From Phycisphaerae bacterium (GTDB lineage Bacteria; Planctomycetota; Phycisphaerae; SM23-33): 64,000 nucleotides of DNA. Positions 32,666 through 41,083 of the stretch are shown one piece after another. The DNA lies in the NCBI GenBank assembly GCA_018335035.1, contig JAGXKT010000011.1, forward strand, positions 1 through 64,000, written 5' to 3'. The translations under genes were made by a program, and so were the position numbers. The first letter of the stretch is position 1; each line of letters opens with the position of its first letter. Below the pieces are notes generated by a model. The model ran no database searches, was not told the DNA's origin, and worked only from the letters and a program-made list of their open reading frames with translations.

Positions 32666-34423
32666 CTACGGCCCATCCGGCGGCGTGTCGCGGCGGGGTT
32701 TGGCGTTGGTCACGACGAACAGGTAGTCGTGGCCGAATCCGCTCTTGGGGCAGCGCCCGAGCGATCGCTTGCCGCCGCCGGTGACGGCGTCGAGCTTTGT
32801 GCCGCCGCCTTCGGCCGGGAGGTTCGCCCCGGCGTACCGCACCACGCGGAACGTGCCGTCCTGCCCGCTGAGGTCCAGCGTCGGCGTCCCGCCCTGATCG
32901 ACCCAGACGACGTACTGCACGCCCTTTTCGGCCAGGCACAGCGCCGTCGCGCCGCCGGCGACGGTCACCAGGTCGTGGGCGGGTCGGCACGGGTTGATGT
33001 CGATGTCGGGCCGGTTGAAGAACTGCGCCAGCATGCCCAGCGCGGCGGCGGAGGTCTTGTGCTTGTCAATGACCTGCTCCCAGCCGCAGCCGAACGAACC
33101 GTCGACGTGACCCTTCTTCCACACGGCGATGTTGCTGAACCCCCCGGACATCAGGTGCGCGACGGTGGCGATCCGGTTTCGCGTGGTGTTGGCCAGTTGC
33201 CAGATGCCCTCGCAGTTGAACACCGGGATGCGGTGATGGTCGTTGGCTTCCACGAAGCGCCTCGGCGCGGAGACCAGGTCGCCGGGGGAATCGGCGACGC
33301 GTTTTTGAAGCGTGGCCAGGCCCCAGCCATCCTTCGTGCCGCCCAGCCGCCAATCGCCCAGCGAGTGATTGCTGACCAGCATCTTCCACGGGTTGACCGC
33401 GCGGAGCATCTTGGCGTGGCTGACGTGAATCTGCTTGCCGCCCTTCCTGTTCCGCGTCTCTTCCCATTCGCTGGCGACCGTCCAGTGCCACCAGCAGGTA
33501 TACGGCGCCCAGCGGGCCAGGACGTACCGGATGTGCAGCTTCTGCAACGGGCCCATCGCGCCGTCGGCGGTCTGGTCCAGCGGGCCGGGCGTCTCGTACT
33601 GGCCATTGAGCCCGGTGACGCCGAACCAGATGAACAGCTTGATGCCCTTCTGCTGCGCGTGGTCGAGGATGATCTCGTTGTGCCGATACGAGGCGACGTC
33701 GAAACGGGAGTAGTCGAACCCGTTATGCCCGGGCCAGGATTCCGCCCGGGAACCGTCGGATTTGAGCCAGTGGTAGTGATTCCGCTCCTGTATGGCGTCA
33801 GCGTTGCTGCTGAAGCGCACGCCCAGCGCGTTGACGCCCAGGGCGACGTGCTTGTCGATCCATTGAAACGAGACCCTCGGGTCCTCGCGGTCGAGGAGCA
33901 ACGAGCTGTGTATCGAAAACGGCACCCACGGCGTGCCGTCGTCGAGGGCGAACCGCAACGGATTGCGCGGGTCGATGCGGACGTGCCCGTGCGCGCCCGG
34001 GCGGGGCGTGTCGCCGACCGAATACGTGAACGTCTCGGCCGGCCCGTTGCGCTTCGACGTGCCCGGCACGTAGAACGCCGCCTTGACCGTCCACGTGCCC
34101 GGCCGGTCGAACAGCAGGCGGAACTTCCACACGTTGCCGTCCTGCCCGCCTTTGCCGTCGCCGTCGTGGAAGCCGTACCAGGTGAACTTCGACCCGAGCC
34201 GCCGCCCGGCCGGTGCGCTGACATCCAGGCGAAGCTCGGTGTCCGTGAACGGATTGTCGAAAGAGGCGCTGTTGGTCATGCGCTCTTCGACGCGCTCGTA
34301 GAGCGTGACCTCCGTCCGGGCACAGGCCGCGCCCGGTACGAGAAGAATCGCCCAGGCCATGAGGATCGCGCCGCTTCGACGCTGGAGACGGTTGGGGATA
34401 CCCCCGTGAACTGAACAGAGCAT
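32666..34423 (-). CDS. Secreted DUF5060/DUF4038-type glycoside hydrolase-like protein
   Basis: 585 residues. An N-terminal signal peptide (LQRRSGAILMAWAILLVPGA) is followed by a DUF5060-like beta domain (SFDNPFTDTELRLDVSAPAG, VWKFRLLFDRPGTWTVKAAF). A TIM-barrel part follows with IDKHVALGVNALGVRFSSNA, IKLFIWFGVTGL and HWTVASEWEETRN, whose SEWE segment could carry the acid/base Glu. The C terminus is a small beta domain (VQYVVWVDQGGTPTLDLSGQ). It is predicted to act outside the cytoplasm on plant or algal polysaccharide. The ATG at 34423 is set by the signal peptide; no strong ribosome site is visible. Confidence 0.75.
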   Translation of the reverse strand: MLCSVHGGIPNRLQRRSGAILMAWAILLVPGAACARTEVTLYERVEERMTNSASFDNPFTDTELRLDVSAPAGRRLGSKFTWYGFHDGDGKGGQDGNVWKFRLLFDRPGTWTVKAAFYVPGTSKRNGPAETFTYSVGDTPRPGAHGHVRIDPRNPLRFALDDGTPWVPFSIHSSLLLDREDPRVSFQWIDKHVALGVNALGVRFSSNADAIQERNHYHWLKSDGSRAESWPGHNGFDYSRFDVASYRHNEIILDHAQQKGIKLFIWFGVTGLNGQYETPGPLDQTADGAMGPLQKLHIRYVLARWAPYTCWWHWTVASEWEETRNRKGGKQIHVSHAKMLRAVNPWKMLVSNHSLGDWRLGGTKDGWGLATLQKRVADSPGDLVSAPRRFVEANDHHRIPVFNCEGIWQLANTTRNRIATVAHLMSGGFSNIAVWKKGHVDGSFGCGWEQVIDKHKTSAAALGMLAQFFNRPDIDINPCRPAHDLVTVAGGATALCLAEKGVQYVVWVDQGGTPTLDLSGQDGTFRVVRYAGANLPAEGGGTKLDAVTGGGKRSLGRCPKSGFGHDYLFVVTNAKPRRDTPPDGP

Positions 34424-34630
34424 GGGCAGACTGCTTTGGCCGTGTCTGAGAGGGCCGGTTCGTACTTCGCGTGGGCTGCGGTTGCCGCCGCCCGCAGACC
34501 GCCCGCGGCTCGCCGGCGTCCGCACACCGCGCATTCTAAACGCTTGCGACGCGGCAGCAAGTGATTTCCCCCTCGCCGGATCGCGTGCAGGAGCCGTCGC
34601 GGCCGAGGAACCATGCGTCAGTGGACACCC

Positions 34631-34673
34631 TTGACACTTGACATTGCTCATCATATTGAGTAAATTTACTCAA
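34631..34673 (+). promoter_or_regulatory. Promoter with an 18-bp perfect palindromic operator
   Basis: TTGACA (34631-34636) and TATTGA (34654-34659) are 17 bp apart. A second TTGACA (34638-34643) lies 17 bp from TAAATT (34661-34666). The -10 region is embedded in the perfect palindrome TTGAGTAAATTTACTCAA (34656-34673). A bound protein there would block RNA polymerase. The AT-rich element contrasts with its GC-rich surroundings. Confidence 0.6.
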
Positions 34674-34709
34674 GATAATTAGTACGTGTCGCGATAGCGG
34701 AGATAGGCC

Positions 34710-35894
34710 ATGTTCAAACGACTGATATACAAAGAGTTACTGAAGCGTCTTAGAGAACCGCGGCGGTTCCTGCAGGTGCTCGCCGGTGCCAGGCAGACGG
34801 GCAAGACAACGCTTATCCGGCAAGTTCTCGAGGACTTCTCCGGTCAGGGGTATTACGCCACGGCGGACGAGCCGACGCTGAAGGATGCCCAGTGGCTCGA
34901 GCAGCAGTGGGAGGCGGGACGACAACTGGCCAGCACGAAGACCAAGCATGCCGTGCTGGTTCTCGACGAGATCCAGAAGATTCCCGGCTGGTCGGAGACG
35001 GTCAAGCGGCTCTGGGACGCCGACACAGCCTCCGGACTGCCCCTCCAGGTGGTCGTGCTGGGGTCGGCACCTCTTCTGGTGCACAGCGGGCTTTCCGAGA
35101 GTCTCGCCGGGCGATTCGAGATCATCCGCGTGCCGCATTGGTCATTCGCGGAGATGCGGGATGCCTTCCGTTTCTCGCTCGACGAGTACATCTACTACGG
35201 CGGGTACCCCGGCTCGGCGCCACTGATCGCAGAACCGCAGCGATGGCAGCGTTACATCCTCGACGCGCTGGTGGAGACGACGATCTCCCGTGACGTGCTG
35301 TTGATGCGTCGCGTGCACAAGCCGGCCTTGTTTCGTCGGCTGTTTGAGCTGGGATGTCAGTACTCCGGACAGGTCCTGTCCTACAACAAGATGCTCGGTC
35401 AGCTTCAAGATGCCCACAATACCACAACCCTGGCGCACTATCTGGAGTTGCTAAAAGGGGCCGGGCTGCTGGAGGGGCTGAGCAAGCACGCCGGTCAGAA
35501 AATCCGCCAAAGGGGCTCAAGCCCGAAATTTCAGGTTCACAACAACGCATTGATCACGGCTCAGGGGAACCTCTCACTCCCAGAAGCGCGCGCCGATGGC
35601 ACCGTGTGGGGTCGGCTGGTCGAGTCGGCCGTCGGTATGTGGCTTGTCAACGCTGTCAAGGGCACGCATGTGGATGTTCACTACTGGCGGGCGGGCAACC
35701 ACGAGGTTGATTTCGTGCTTGTCAAGGGTGGCAAGGTAGTAGCCATCGAGGTCAAGAGCACCCCCCGCCGCGGTAAGCTGTCGGGCATGGACGCTTTCGC
35801 CAAGGAGTTCACGGTACATCGTAAACTCCTGGTCGGCGCGGACGGAATCCCCGTCGAGAAGTTCATGACGACCGACATTCTGGACTGGTTCTGA
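34710..35894 (+). CDS. AAA ATPase with DUF4143 domain
   Basis: 394 residues. The P-loop QVLAGARQTGKTTLIRQVLE and Walker B HAVLVLDEIQKIPGWSET are followed by VVVLGSAPLLVHSGLSESLA and RFEIIRVPHWSFAEM. The C-terminal DUF4143 part ends with a PD-(D/E)XK-like motif (HEVDFVLVKGGKVVAIEVKS). These genes are widespread, often horizontally moved and of uncertain function; links to toxin-antitoxin or nucleic-acid processing are speculative. The palindromic operator upstream suggests autoregulation. The neighbouring phage cassette is on the other strand and ends 111 bp away. Confidence 0.85.
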   Translation: MFKRLIYKELLKRLREPRRFLQVLAGARQTGKTTLIRQVLEDFSGQGYYATADEPTLKDAQWLEQQWEAGRQLASTKTKHAVLVLDEIQKIPGWSETVKRLWDADTASGLPLQVVVLGSAPLLVHSGLSESLAGRFEIIRVPHWSFAEMRDAFRFSLDEYIYYGGYPGSAPLIAEPQRWQRYILDALVETTISRDVLLMRRVHKPALFRRLFELGCQYSGQVLSYNKMLGQLQDAHNTTTLAHYLELLKGAGLLEGLSKHAGQKIRQRGSSPKFQVHNNALITAQGNLSLPEARADGTVWGRLVESAVGMWLVNAVKGTHVDVHYWRAGNHEVDFVLVKGGKVVAIEVKSTPRRGKLSGMDAFAKEFTVHRKLLVGADGIPVEKFMTTDILDWF

Positions 35895-36005
35895 CGGCGA
35901 GGCCTTGTTGGCGAATCGCAGGAAGGCAACGAGATCCGCGACCCGCTCCGGGCCACGTGGCACGGGCTCTGGAACGATGATTGCCGCAAAGCCAACGCGT
36001 CCCGA

Positions 36006-36263
36006 TTACACCTCCAGCACGCGGCGGAGGATTTGCCCGGCCGCGTCGGTGAGTCGCCCGACGAGATCCAGCTCGCTGCGGTCGCGGTAGAAGGCGGCCA
36101 CGGCGCGGCGGTAGGCGTCCGTCTTGCGCAGCGAGGCGACGGACCGGTCGGTGACGGCGATGCGGTCGATGACGGCCGCCAGGGACGGATGCTCCGCCGC
36201 CCAGGCGTCGAAGGCCTCTCCGACGGCTTGCTCAACGGCGTGGCGCACGAGGTCACTGGTCAT
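36006..36263 (-). CDS. Small helical protein, last gene of the phage-type cassette
   Basis: 85 residues, almost all predicted helix (DLVRHAVEQAVGEAFDAWAA, DAYRRAVAAFYRDRSELDLV). It overlaps the upstream lipoprotein gene by 11 bp and is the most downstream gene of the cassette. No family recognised. Confidence 0.55.
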   Translation of the reverse strand: MTSDLVRHAVEQAVGEAFDAWAAEHPSLAAVIDRIAVTDRSVASLRKTDAYRRAVAAFYRDRSELDLVGRLTDAAGQILRRVLEV

Positions 36264-36771
36264 AGCGAATGCTCCGGTAGAGGGTCAAAACGGTCTTCTG
36301 GACGCGGTCGCGCAGCGCCCACTGGCGGACGATCAGTTCCTGGGCCATCGCCAGCGCCTCGTCGGCGGCGGCGAGGTTGTCGGCGCGCGTGGCGTGGGCT
36401 TGCTCGGCGGCGCGGGCCTGCTCGGCAAGGGCGTCGCGCGCCGCGGCGTAGCCCTTCCGCGCCGAGATGACCCACTCCGCCGTCAGGGCGACCGGCGCGC
36501 CGGCGGCGTCCGTCAGCTCGCCGGACGCGACGCGCGCCACGTCCGCGTCGAAGGCGGCGTCCAGGGCGGCCCGCCGGGCGGCGATGCGCTCCAGCGCGGC
36601 GGCGTGGTGGTCGCTCTCGGCCTGTTGGGCGCCGGCGAGCCCTTGGCGGGCGACGGCAAGCAGCTCCGTCGTCGCCGGCGGGGCGCCGCAGCCGGTCAGC
36701 GGCGCGACGGCGCAGGCGGCCGCGAGAAGCAAGGCGGTTCGGCGCGATCTACGGTGACGGTGTGTGTCCAT
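36253..36771 (-). CDS. Predicted lipoprotein with a long helical domain
   Basis: 172 residues. The N-terminal signal (TALLLAAACAVAPLTGC) ends in a lipobox-like LTGC at the cysteine. The rest is Ala-rich helix (ALERIAARRAALDAAFDADV, AWALRDRVQKTV-like end). It overlaps the next upstream gene, a one-TM coiled-coil protein, by 23 bp. A membrane protein followed by an overlapping lipoprotein resembles phage spanin pairs, but the sizes and order are only suggestive. Confidence 0.6.
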   Translation of the reverse strand: MDTHRHRRSRRTALLLAAACAVAPLTGCGAPPATTELLAVARQGLAGAQQAESDHHAAALERIAARRAALDAAFDADVARVASGELTDAAGAPVALTAEWVISARKGYAAARDALAEQARAAEQAHATRADNLAAADEALAMAQELIVRQWALRDRVQKTVLTLYRSIRYDQ

Positions 36772-37078
36772 TTCGAAGCTCCCGTGCGAGGTCCTTGAGG
36801 GTCTCGACGACCTGGCGTTGCGTTTCGGTGAAGCGCCCGACGGCGGCGGTGTTCTGCTCGACGACGCGTGTGAGCTGCTCGAGCCGCTGCTCGTCGCGGG
36901 CGATGCGCTCGTGCGCGTCGGTCAGTTGCTGTTCGCGCACGCGGCTCAGGCGCCGCTCCCACAGCCACATCGCCCCCATCACCCCGGCCGCTCCGAGCGA
37001 GGCGACCTGCGAGGCGACGGTCACGTCCGCGGCGGGCGGACATGCCCGTCCTGCGATTTGCGCCATCAAATCCAGCAT
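36749..37078 (-). CDS. Small one-TM, coiled-coil protein (possible holin or spanin-like)
   Basis: 109 residues. One hydrophobic segment (VASLGAAGVMGAMWLWERRL) is followed by a coiled coil (SRVREQQLTDAHERIARDEQ, LEQLTRVVEQNTAAV). Phage cassettes commonly place a holin-like protein here, but no lysin is adjacent. It starts 15 bp after the previous stop. Not assigned to a family. Confidence 0.55.
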   Translation of the reverse strand: MLDLMAQIAGRACPPAADVTVASQVASLGAAGVMGAMWLWERRLSRVREQQLTDAHERIARDEQRLEQLTRVVEQNTAAVGRFTETQRQVVETLKDLARELRNGHTPSP

Positions 37079-37093
37079 GCCGACGGCTCCGGG

Positions 37094-38155
37094 TCAGTTG
37101 GGCGGCGTGTTGAGTTCGAATGCCACACACAGCGTGGCCGCGACGAGGATGGTCTCGCTGCCGGCATCGGCCCGGCGGAGCAGGAAGTTCGCCGGCTCGG
37201 CCGAACCGTACGGGTCGTCGGGGATCATGGTCTGGCAGGCGGCCGCCAGCGTCGTGCCGGTCAGCGTCCCCGGCTCGCCGCTTGTCAGGTCCACCGCGCC
37301 GATGTAATCGGCGTCGCCGTCGCCGGTGCCGCCGGGCTCGTTCCACGCCAGTCCGGCCGCCGGGGCGTACTCGTTCCACGTGGGCGGGTCGGCGTTGAAG
37401 TCCACGTCCCGCTTGCAGCGGTACACCGCAACCGTGCAGTCGGCATCGGCCTGCAGCACCAGCTCGGTGCTTGCCAGGACGGTCAGGTTCGCCAGCCCGC
37501 GTTGCGGGGCGTCCGGCGCCCGCAGCAGGGCGAAGCCCACGCTGCGCAGCTCGTTTCCGTAGGCGTCGCGGGCGATCAGGTCGCCCAGCCAGGGCGTATC
37601 CGGCAGGGGCGAGTAAAGCCCGCAGGCGAGGTAGACCGGCAGCTCCCACCGCCCGCGGCGCAGCCACTCGACGACCTGGCGCAGCTCGTTGCCGTGGACG
37701 GCGCGGATCGGCGTGGCGCCCGGGATCAGCGTCGCGTCGGTCCAGTCGTCGCCGGCGTTGAGCTTGTCGAACAGGCCGACCTCGCCCGGCCCAGGATTGG
37801 TCGCCACGATGAGCTTGCCCGCGTCGCCGTCGTCGACCGGCCAGAGCCACCGCATCGCCTGCGGCGAGGCGGGCGAGCCGCCCAGCGTGCCGGTCGGCGG
37901 GTCCAGAACGCTCTGGGCGAGGTTGTCGCGCAGGTTGTCGAACGGCGGCGCGGAGGCGGTGGCAAACGTGGCCGCGCGGATCGGCAACCCGGGCGCGATG
38001 TGCGAGGAGACGTCCTGTGCGGCCTGGTAGGTCAACCGGCGGCGGCGGTTGACGGCATCGGCGAGTTCGTCGCCGTCGCAGAGGGCGACGGCGTGCTCGC
38101 CGGCGACCAGCCGCCCGGGCGGGTCGGATTGCGTCCAATCGGCGGTGTAGGTCAT
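37094..38155 (-). CDS. Phage-cassette protein, unknown (353 residues)
   Basis: 353 residues with mixed alpha/beta composition: ELADAVNRRRRLTYQAAQDV, GNELRQVVEWLRRGRWELPV, LTVLASTELVLQADADCTVA and YLACGLYSPLPDTPWLGDLI. No membrane segment. It starts 2 bp after the stop of the previous gene, as elsewhere in this cassette. A tail or appendage role is inferred only from position. Confidence 0.55.
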   Translation of the reverse strand: MTYTADWTQSDPPGRLVAGEHAVALCDGDELADAVNRRRRLTYQAAQDVSSHIAPGLPIRAATFATASAPPFDNLRDNLAQSVLDPPTGTLGGSPASPQAMRWLWPVDDGDAGKLIVATNPGPGEVGLFDKLNAGDDWTDATLIPGATPIRAVHGNELRQVVEWLRRGRWELPVYLACGLYSPLPDTPWLGDLIARDAYGNELRSVGFALLRAPDAPQRGLANLTVLASTELVLQADADCTVAVYRCKRDVDFNADPPTWNEYAPAAGLAWNEPGGTGDGDADYIGAVDLTSGEPGTLTGTTLAAACQTMIPDDPYGSAEPANFLLRRADAGSETILVAATLCVAFELNTPPN

Positions 38156-38157
38156 GG

Positions 38158-38709
38158 TCAGCTCAGGTACTTGGCGTAGGCGGGATGGTCGAAGACATAG
38201 CGGATCGTCGGCGGGGTGCCGGTATCGGTCAGCACGGTGACCAGCACGACCGTGTCGTCGTCGACGGCCGCTCCGGGCCCGAGCGACAATTCCGCGAGGT
38301 TGCAGGCGGTCACGTCGGCGGCATCGGCCTTGTCGGCGAACGTTCCCGGGCCCGTGGCGACCTGCTCGCGGACGGTGTAGCTCGCCCCGCCAGACGAGGC
38401 GATCACGCGCGCGGGGAACACCCCCGACGCCGCCTGACGCACGAAGATGACCCATCGCCCCTCGACGTCCACGCCGACGGCGTCGGTATCGGCGGGCAGC
38501 GTCCCGGGAGTGTCGGCCGGCTCGGCGAGGTTGGTCACCACGACCGTCTCGTCGGACGCCGGCTGGGCGATGCCGTCTTCGTCGAACTCGAGGGGCACCG
38601 CCTCGTAGCGGTTGTTCTGGTCGAGCTGTTGCACGCGAAACAGCCCGACGCCGACGGCGTCGCCGGCCTGGATCAGTCGCCCGAGGGCGTCGCGGTGCTG
38701 AGCGGTCAT
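38158..38709 (-). CDS. Phage-cassette protein, unknown (183 residues)
   Basis: 183 residues, beta-rich with repeated Val/Thr strands (ETVVVTNLAEPADTPGTLPA, DDDTVVLVTVLTDTGTPPTI). The ATG at 38709 has GGAGGG upstream and lies 2 bp after the previous stop; an in-frame TTG at 38715 overlaps that stop. No family recognised. The beta content fits a small structural or head-decoration protein. Confidence 0.55.
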   Translation of the reverse strand: MTAQHRDALGRLIQAGDAVGVGLFRVQQLDQNNRYEAVPLEFDEDGIAQPASDETVVVTNLAEPADTPGTLPADTDAVGVDVEGRWVIFVRQAASGVFPARVIASSGGASYTVREQVATGPGTFADKADAADVTACNLAELSLGPGAAVDDDTVVLVTVLTDTGTPPTIRYVFDHPAYAKYLS

Positions 38710-38711
38710 GC

Positions 38712-40430
38712 TCAACCCTCCAGGATCAGCGTGGTGGTGTGCTCGTCGCCCCAGGTGTGGCGCACGGCGACAACGGCCGGGTCGCGATCCGCCGCGCCGG
38801 CCAGTTCCAGCGCCCGCCCGTCAATGCGCCGGATGCGATCCCCCACGGCGTACGATGTGTCCAGCCGGGCCAGCGTCAATTCGGCGTCGCAGGCGCCGGC
38901 GAGGGCCTCGCCATGACGGCGGGCGAGACAACGCAGACGCTCGGTGTCGTCCCGTTCGTGCGGCTGGCCGAGGCCGGACGCACCGGAAAAGACGCTGGTC
39001 GAATGGACGTGTCGCCACTGACCTTGCTCGGGGCGTTCGATGATCTCGCGCCGCTGATGCGCGTCGCCGGCGATCTGGGCCGTCAAGCGCACGTCCGAGG
39101 CGATGGTGGCCGTGGCGCGAACCTCGGCGGTTCCCGCCACGGCCGCCTGGAAATACGCCGCGGGCAGCGCGTCGCCGCCGAGGTAGATGCTGCACTCGTC
39201 GCGCGACGCGTAGGCCGGGCCCGCCCACCGTTGCCACGTGCCGCCGTAGACGCGCCACTCGACGACCACGCCCAGAGAGTTCCCGCGTGCGTCGGTTGAC
39301 AGACACGGCTCGAAGCGGCGCGGCACGGGCAGGAAGAACTCCGTCCCCAGGTCCGAGAAGTCATGGCGCGTCAGCGACCACGGCGGGCCGCTGTACCGGT
39401 CGTGCTCGTTGAGCACCCAGCGGCGAAACACGTTTGCCCGGCGTGTCCAATCATCCGACAGCCCGCGCGTCACGTCGCGCCAGCGGTCCGTCGCATCGGA
39501 TGGGGGCCAGCCGGGGCGGAGCGTGACGGTCGTCTCGTAGCGTTTGTAATCCCCGATCGCCAGAACCGGACGCCGCGCCGGACGCCGCGTCAGCCGCACC
39601 GACGCAGTCCAGAGGGTGCTGCGGGTGGGGTCCACGTTGTCAGCGTAGCGCTGCTGGCGCACGCAGACGCGCCGCCCCTGCCGGCCCGGTTGGTAGAACA
39701 CCAGCCCGACGCCGTCGCGGGCGGCGCGCAGCGTCAATCCGCCACGTTCGGCGGCGCGCGCCAGTGCCTCGGCGGCCGGTAATCCGCTCACGTCCAGGCG
39801 CCCGAGGTCAACCTCGCCGGTCAGGCGGTCCAGTTCGTCTGTACCGGGAACGGTCACGCCGACGGGACCCGTCGCAGCCAGCAGATACGCCAGGGCGTCG
39901 GCGACGGTCCACGCCACGGCGTCGTCGCCGGCGGCGAAGACGCGTGTGGTGCGGCCATTGACTTCGTACACCTCGGGGGAGGCGTTTCGCCCGTCGTTGA
40001 ACGCGCAGGGGGCCTGGGGCGCTTCCACGGGGTGGTGTTGCCCGTCGCGCTGCCACCGCCCGGCAATGCGGGCGCTGAGCAGGTCGACGAGCACATGCCG
40101 CGCGTCCGCCTCAAGCGTCTCGGCACCGATATCCGCGACGTGTGCGGCCACGACGCCGTGGAAGTCGACGCCGCCGGACGCTCCGCCCGGGCGGATGATG
40201 ATCTCGGCGCCGACGGGCGGCATCATGCCGAGCGATTCCAGCCGTCCGGGCCGGACCTGACCGACCGACGGCTGCAACGCGATCCGCGCGTGCCCGAAGT
40301 CCGGCGCGGCACGCCGTTCCATCGAGCGGACGACCAGGTCGCGACGGCGTCTGCCGCCGACGTAGACCCGTGCGGGGCGGCAGCGCACTACAGGCGACCG
40401 GCTCTGGGCTGGCAGCGTTAGGCGTTCCAT
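38712..40430 (-). CDS. Phage-cassette protein, possible tail/baseplate component (572 residues)
   Basis: 572 residues. The first 60 are basic. The middle contains PVGAEIIIRPGGASGGVDFH, VADALAYLLAATGPVGVTVP and LPAAEALARAAERGGLTLRA, a pattern seen in phage tail-hub and late-control-D-like proteins. This likeness is an impression only. The C-terminal half is beta-rich (RFEPCLSTDARGNSLGVVVE, ALPAAYFQAAVAGTAEVRAT). It starts 7 bp after the FnIII-like gene. Confidence 0.5.
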   Translation of the reverse strand: MERLTLPAQSRSPVVRCRPARVYVGGRRRRDLVVRSMERRAAPDFGHARIALQPSVGQVRPGRLESLGMMPPVGAEIIIRPGGASGGVDFHGVVAAHVADIGAETLEADARHVLVDLLSARIAGRWQRDGQHHPVEAPQAPCAFNDGRNASPEVYEVNGRTTRVFAAGDDAVAWTVADALAYLLAATGPVGVTVPGTDELDRLTGEVDLGRLDVSGLPAAEALARAAERGGLTLRAARDGVGLVFYQPGRQGRRVCVRQQRYADNVDPTRSTLWTASVRLTRRPARRPVLAIGDYKRYETTVTLRPGWPPSDATDRWRDVTRGLSDDWTRRANVFRRWVLNEHDRYSGPPWSLTRHDFSDLGTEFFLPVPRRFEPCLSTDARGNSLGVVVEWRVYGGTWQRWAGPAYASRDECSIYLGGDALPAAYFQAAVAGTAEVRATATIASDVRLTAQIAGDAHQRREIIERPEQGQWRHVHSTSVFSGASGLGQPHERDDTERLRCLARRHGEALAGACDAELTLARLDTSYAVGDRIRRIDGRALELAGAADRDPAVVAVRHTWGDEHTTTLILEG

Positions 40431-40437
40431 TGGCGTC

Positions 40438-41022
40438 TCACAGCAAGGCGACCGATGCGGCCGGCGGAGGCACGTAAACGGGCGCGGGGCGGCTGATCGG
40501 GCCCACGCGTCCGGCCGCCCGCGCCCGCACGGCCAGACGCAACGGGGACGTCGGCGCGGGCAGTTCGACTGCGAATTCCTGCTGACCGGGGCGCACGTCG
40601 TCGACGGTCGCAACGGGGACGTCCTCGTCGAGCGTGCCCGTCCCGCCGTCGCTGAGCACGTCGAAGCCGTCCGGTTCGGCAAGCCCCAGAGCCGCACGAT
40701 TGGACCACGCCAGGCGAACGTCCCCCGCCGCCAGCACATCGGCCGTGACGTCCTCCGGCCGCGGCGGCGGAGCGCCGAGTAGGGCGCCGTCCGCGTTGAC
40801 CTCGACGGTCGTCAGCACGTGTGTGTTTCGCTCCAGGATGCCGGCATCCGAGACGGCCCGCGCCGCCAACACGTAGCGGACACCTGGAGACAACGCGATC
40901 GGCACGTCGACGGGGCCGGCGCCTTGGCGCCATGCCACGGGCTGGCCGTAGTCGACGGCGTCCGGACCGCCGATGCCGAGGTAGATTTCGTAGGTGTCCG
41001 TCACGTTGTCACGTTGCGCCAA
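40438..41022 (-). CDS. Phage-cassette protein with fibronectin-III-like repeats
   Basis: 194 residues with FnIII-like strand patterns: DTYEIYLGIGGPDAVDYGQP, LSPGVRYVLAARAVSDAGI, DVRLAWSNRAALGL, and SPLRLAVRARAAGRVGPISR. Such domains are common in phage tail appendages. The start is uncertain: TTG at 41022 is used, but the open frame reads further upstream (WALPSVNNARSSHLAQRDN) towards a CTG at 41055, with no ATG or GTG. Confidence 0.55.
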   Translation of the reverse strand: MAQRDNVTDTYEIYLGIGGPDAVDYGQPVAWRQGAGPVDVPIALSPGVRYVLAARAVSDAGILERNTHVLTTVEVNADGALLGAPPPRPEDVTADVLAAGDVRLAWSNRAALGLAEPDGFDVLSDGGTGTLDEDVPVATVDDVRPGQQEFAVELPAPTSPLRLAVRARAAGRVGPISRPAPVYVPPPAASVALL

Positions 41023-41083
41023 GTGCGATGAGCGCGCGTTGTTGACGCTGGGCAGGGCCCACGTCGAACGGGGTCTTGCGGTC

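Noticed and set aside
34710-35894. DUF4143 ATPase as the missing terminase of the phage cassette
   Set aside because: The P-loop ATPase and C-terminal motif belong to the AAA_14/DUF4143 family, not to large terminase, and it has its own operator and opposite orientation.
35895-36005. Attachment-site direct repeats flanking the phage cassette
   Set aside because: I compared the intervals at 35895-36005 and 48867-49143 by eye and saw no shared repeat; a computed search could still find a short one.
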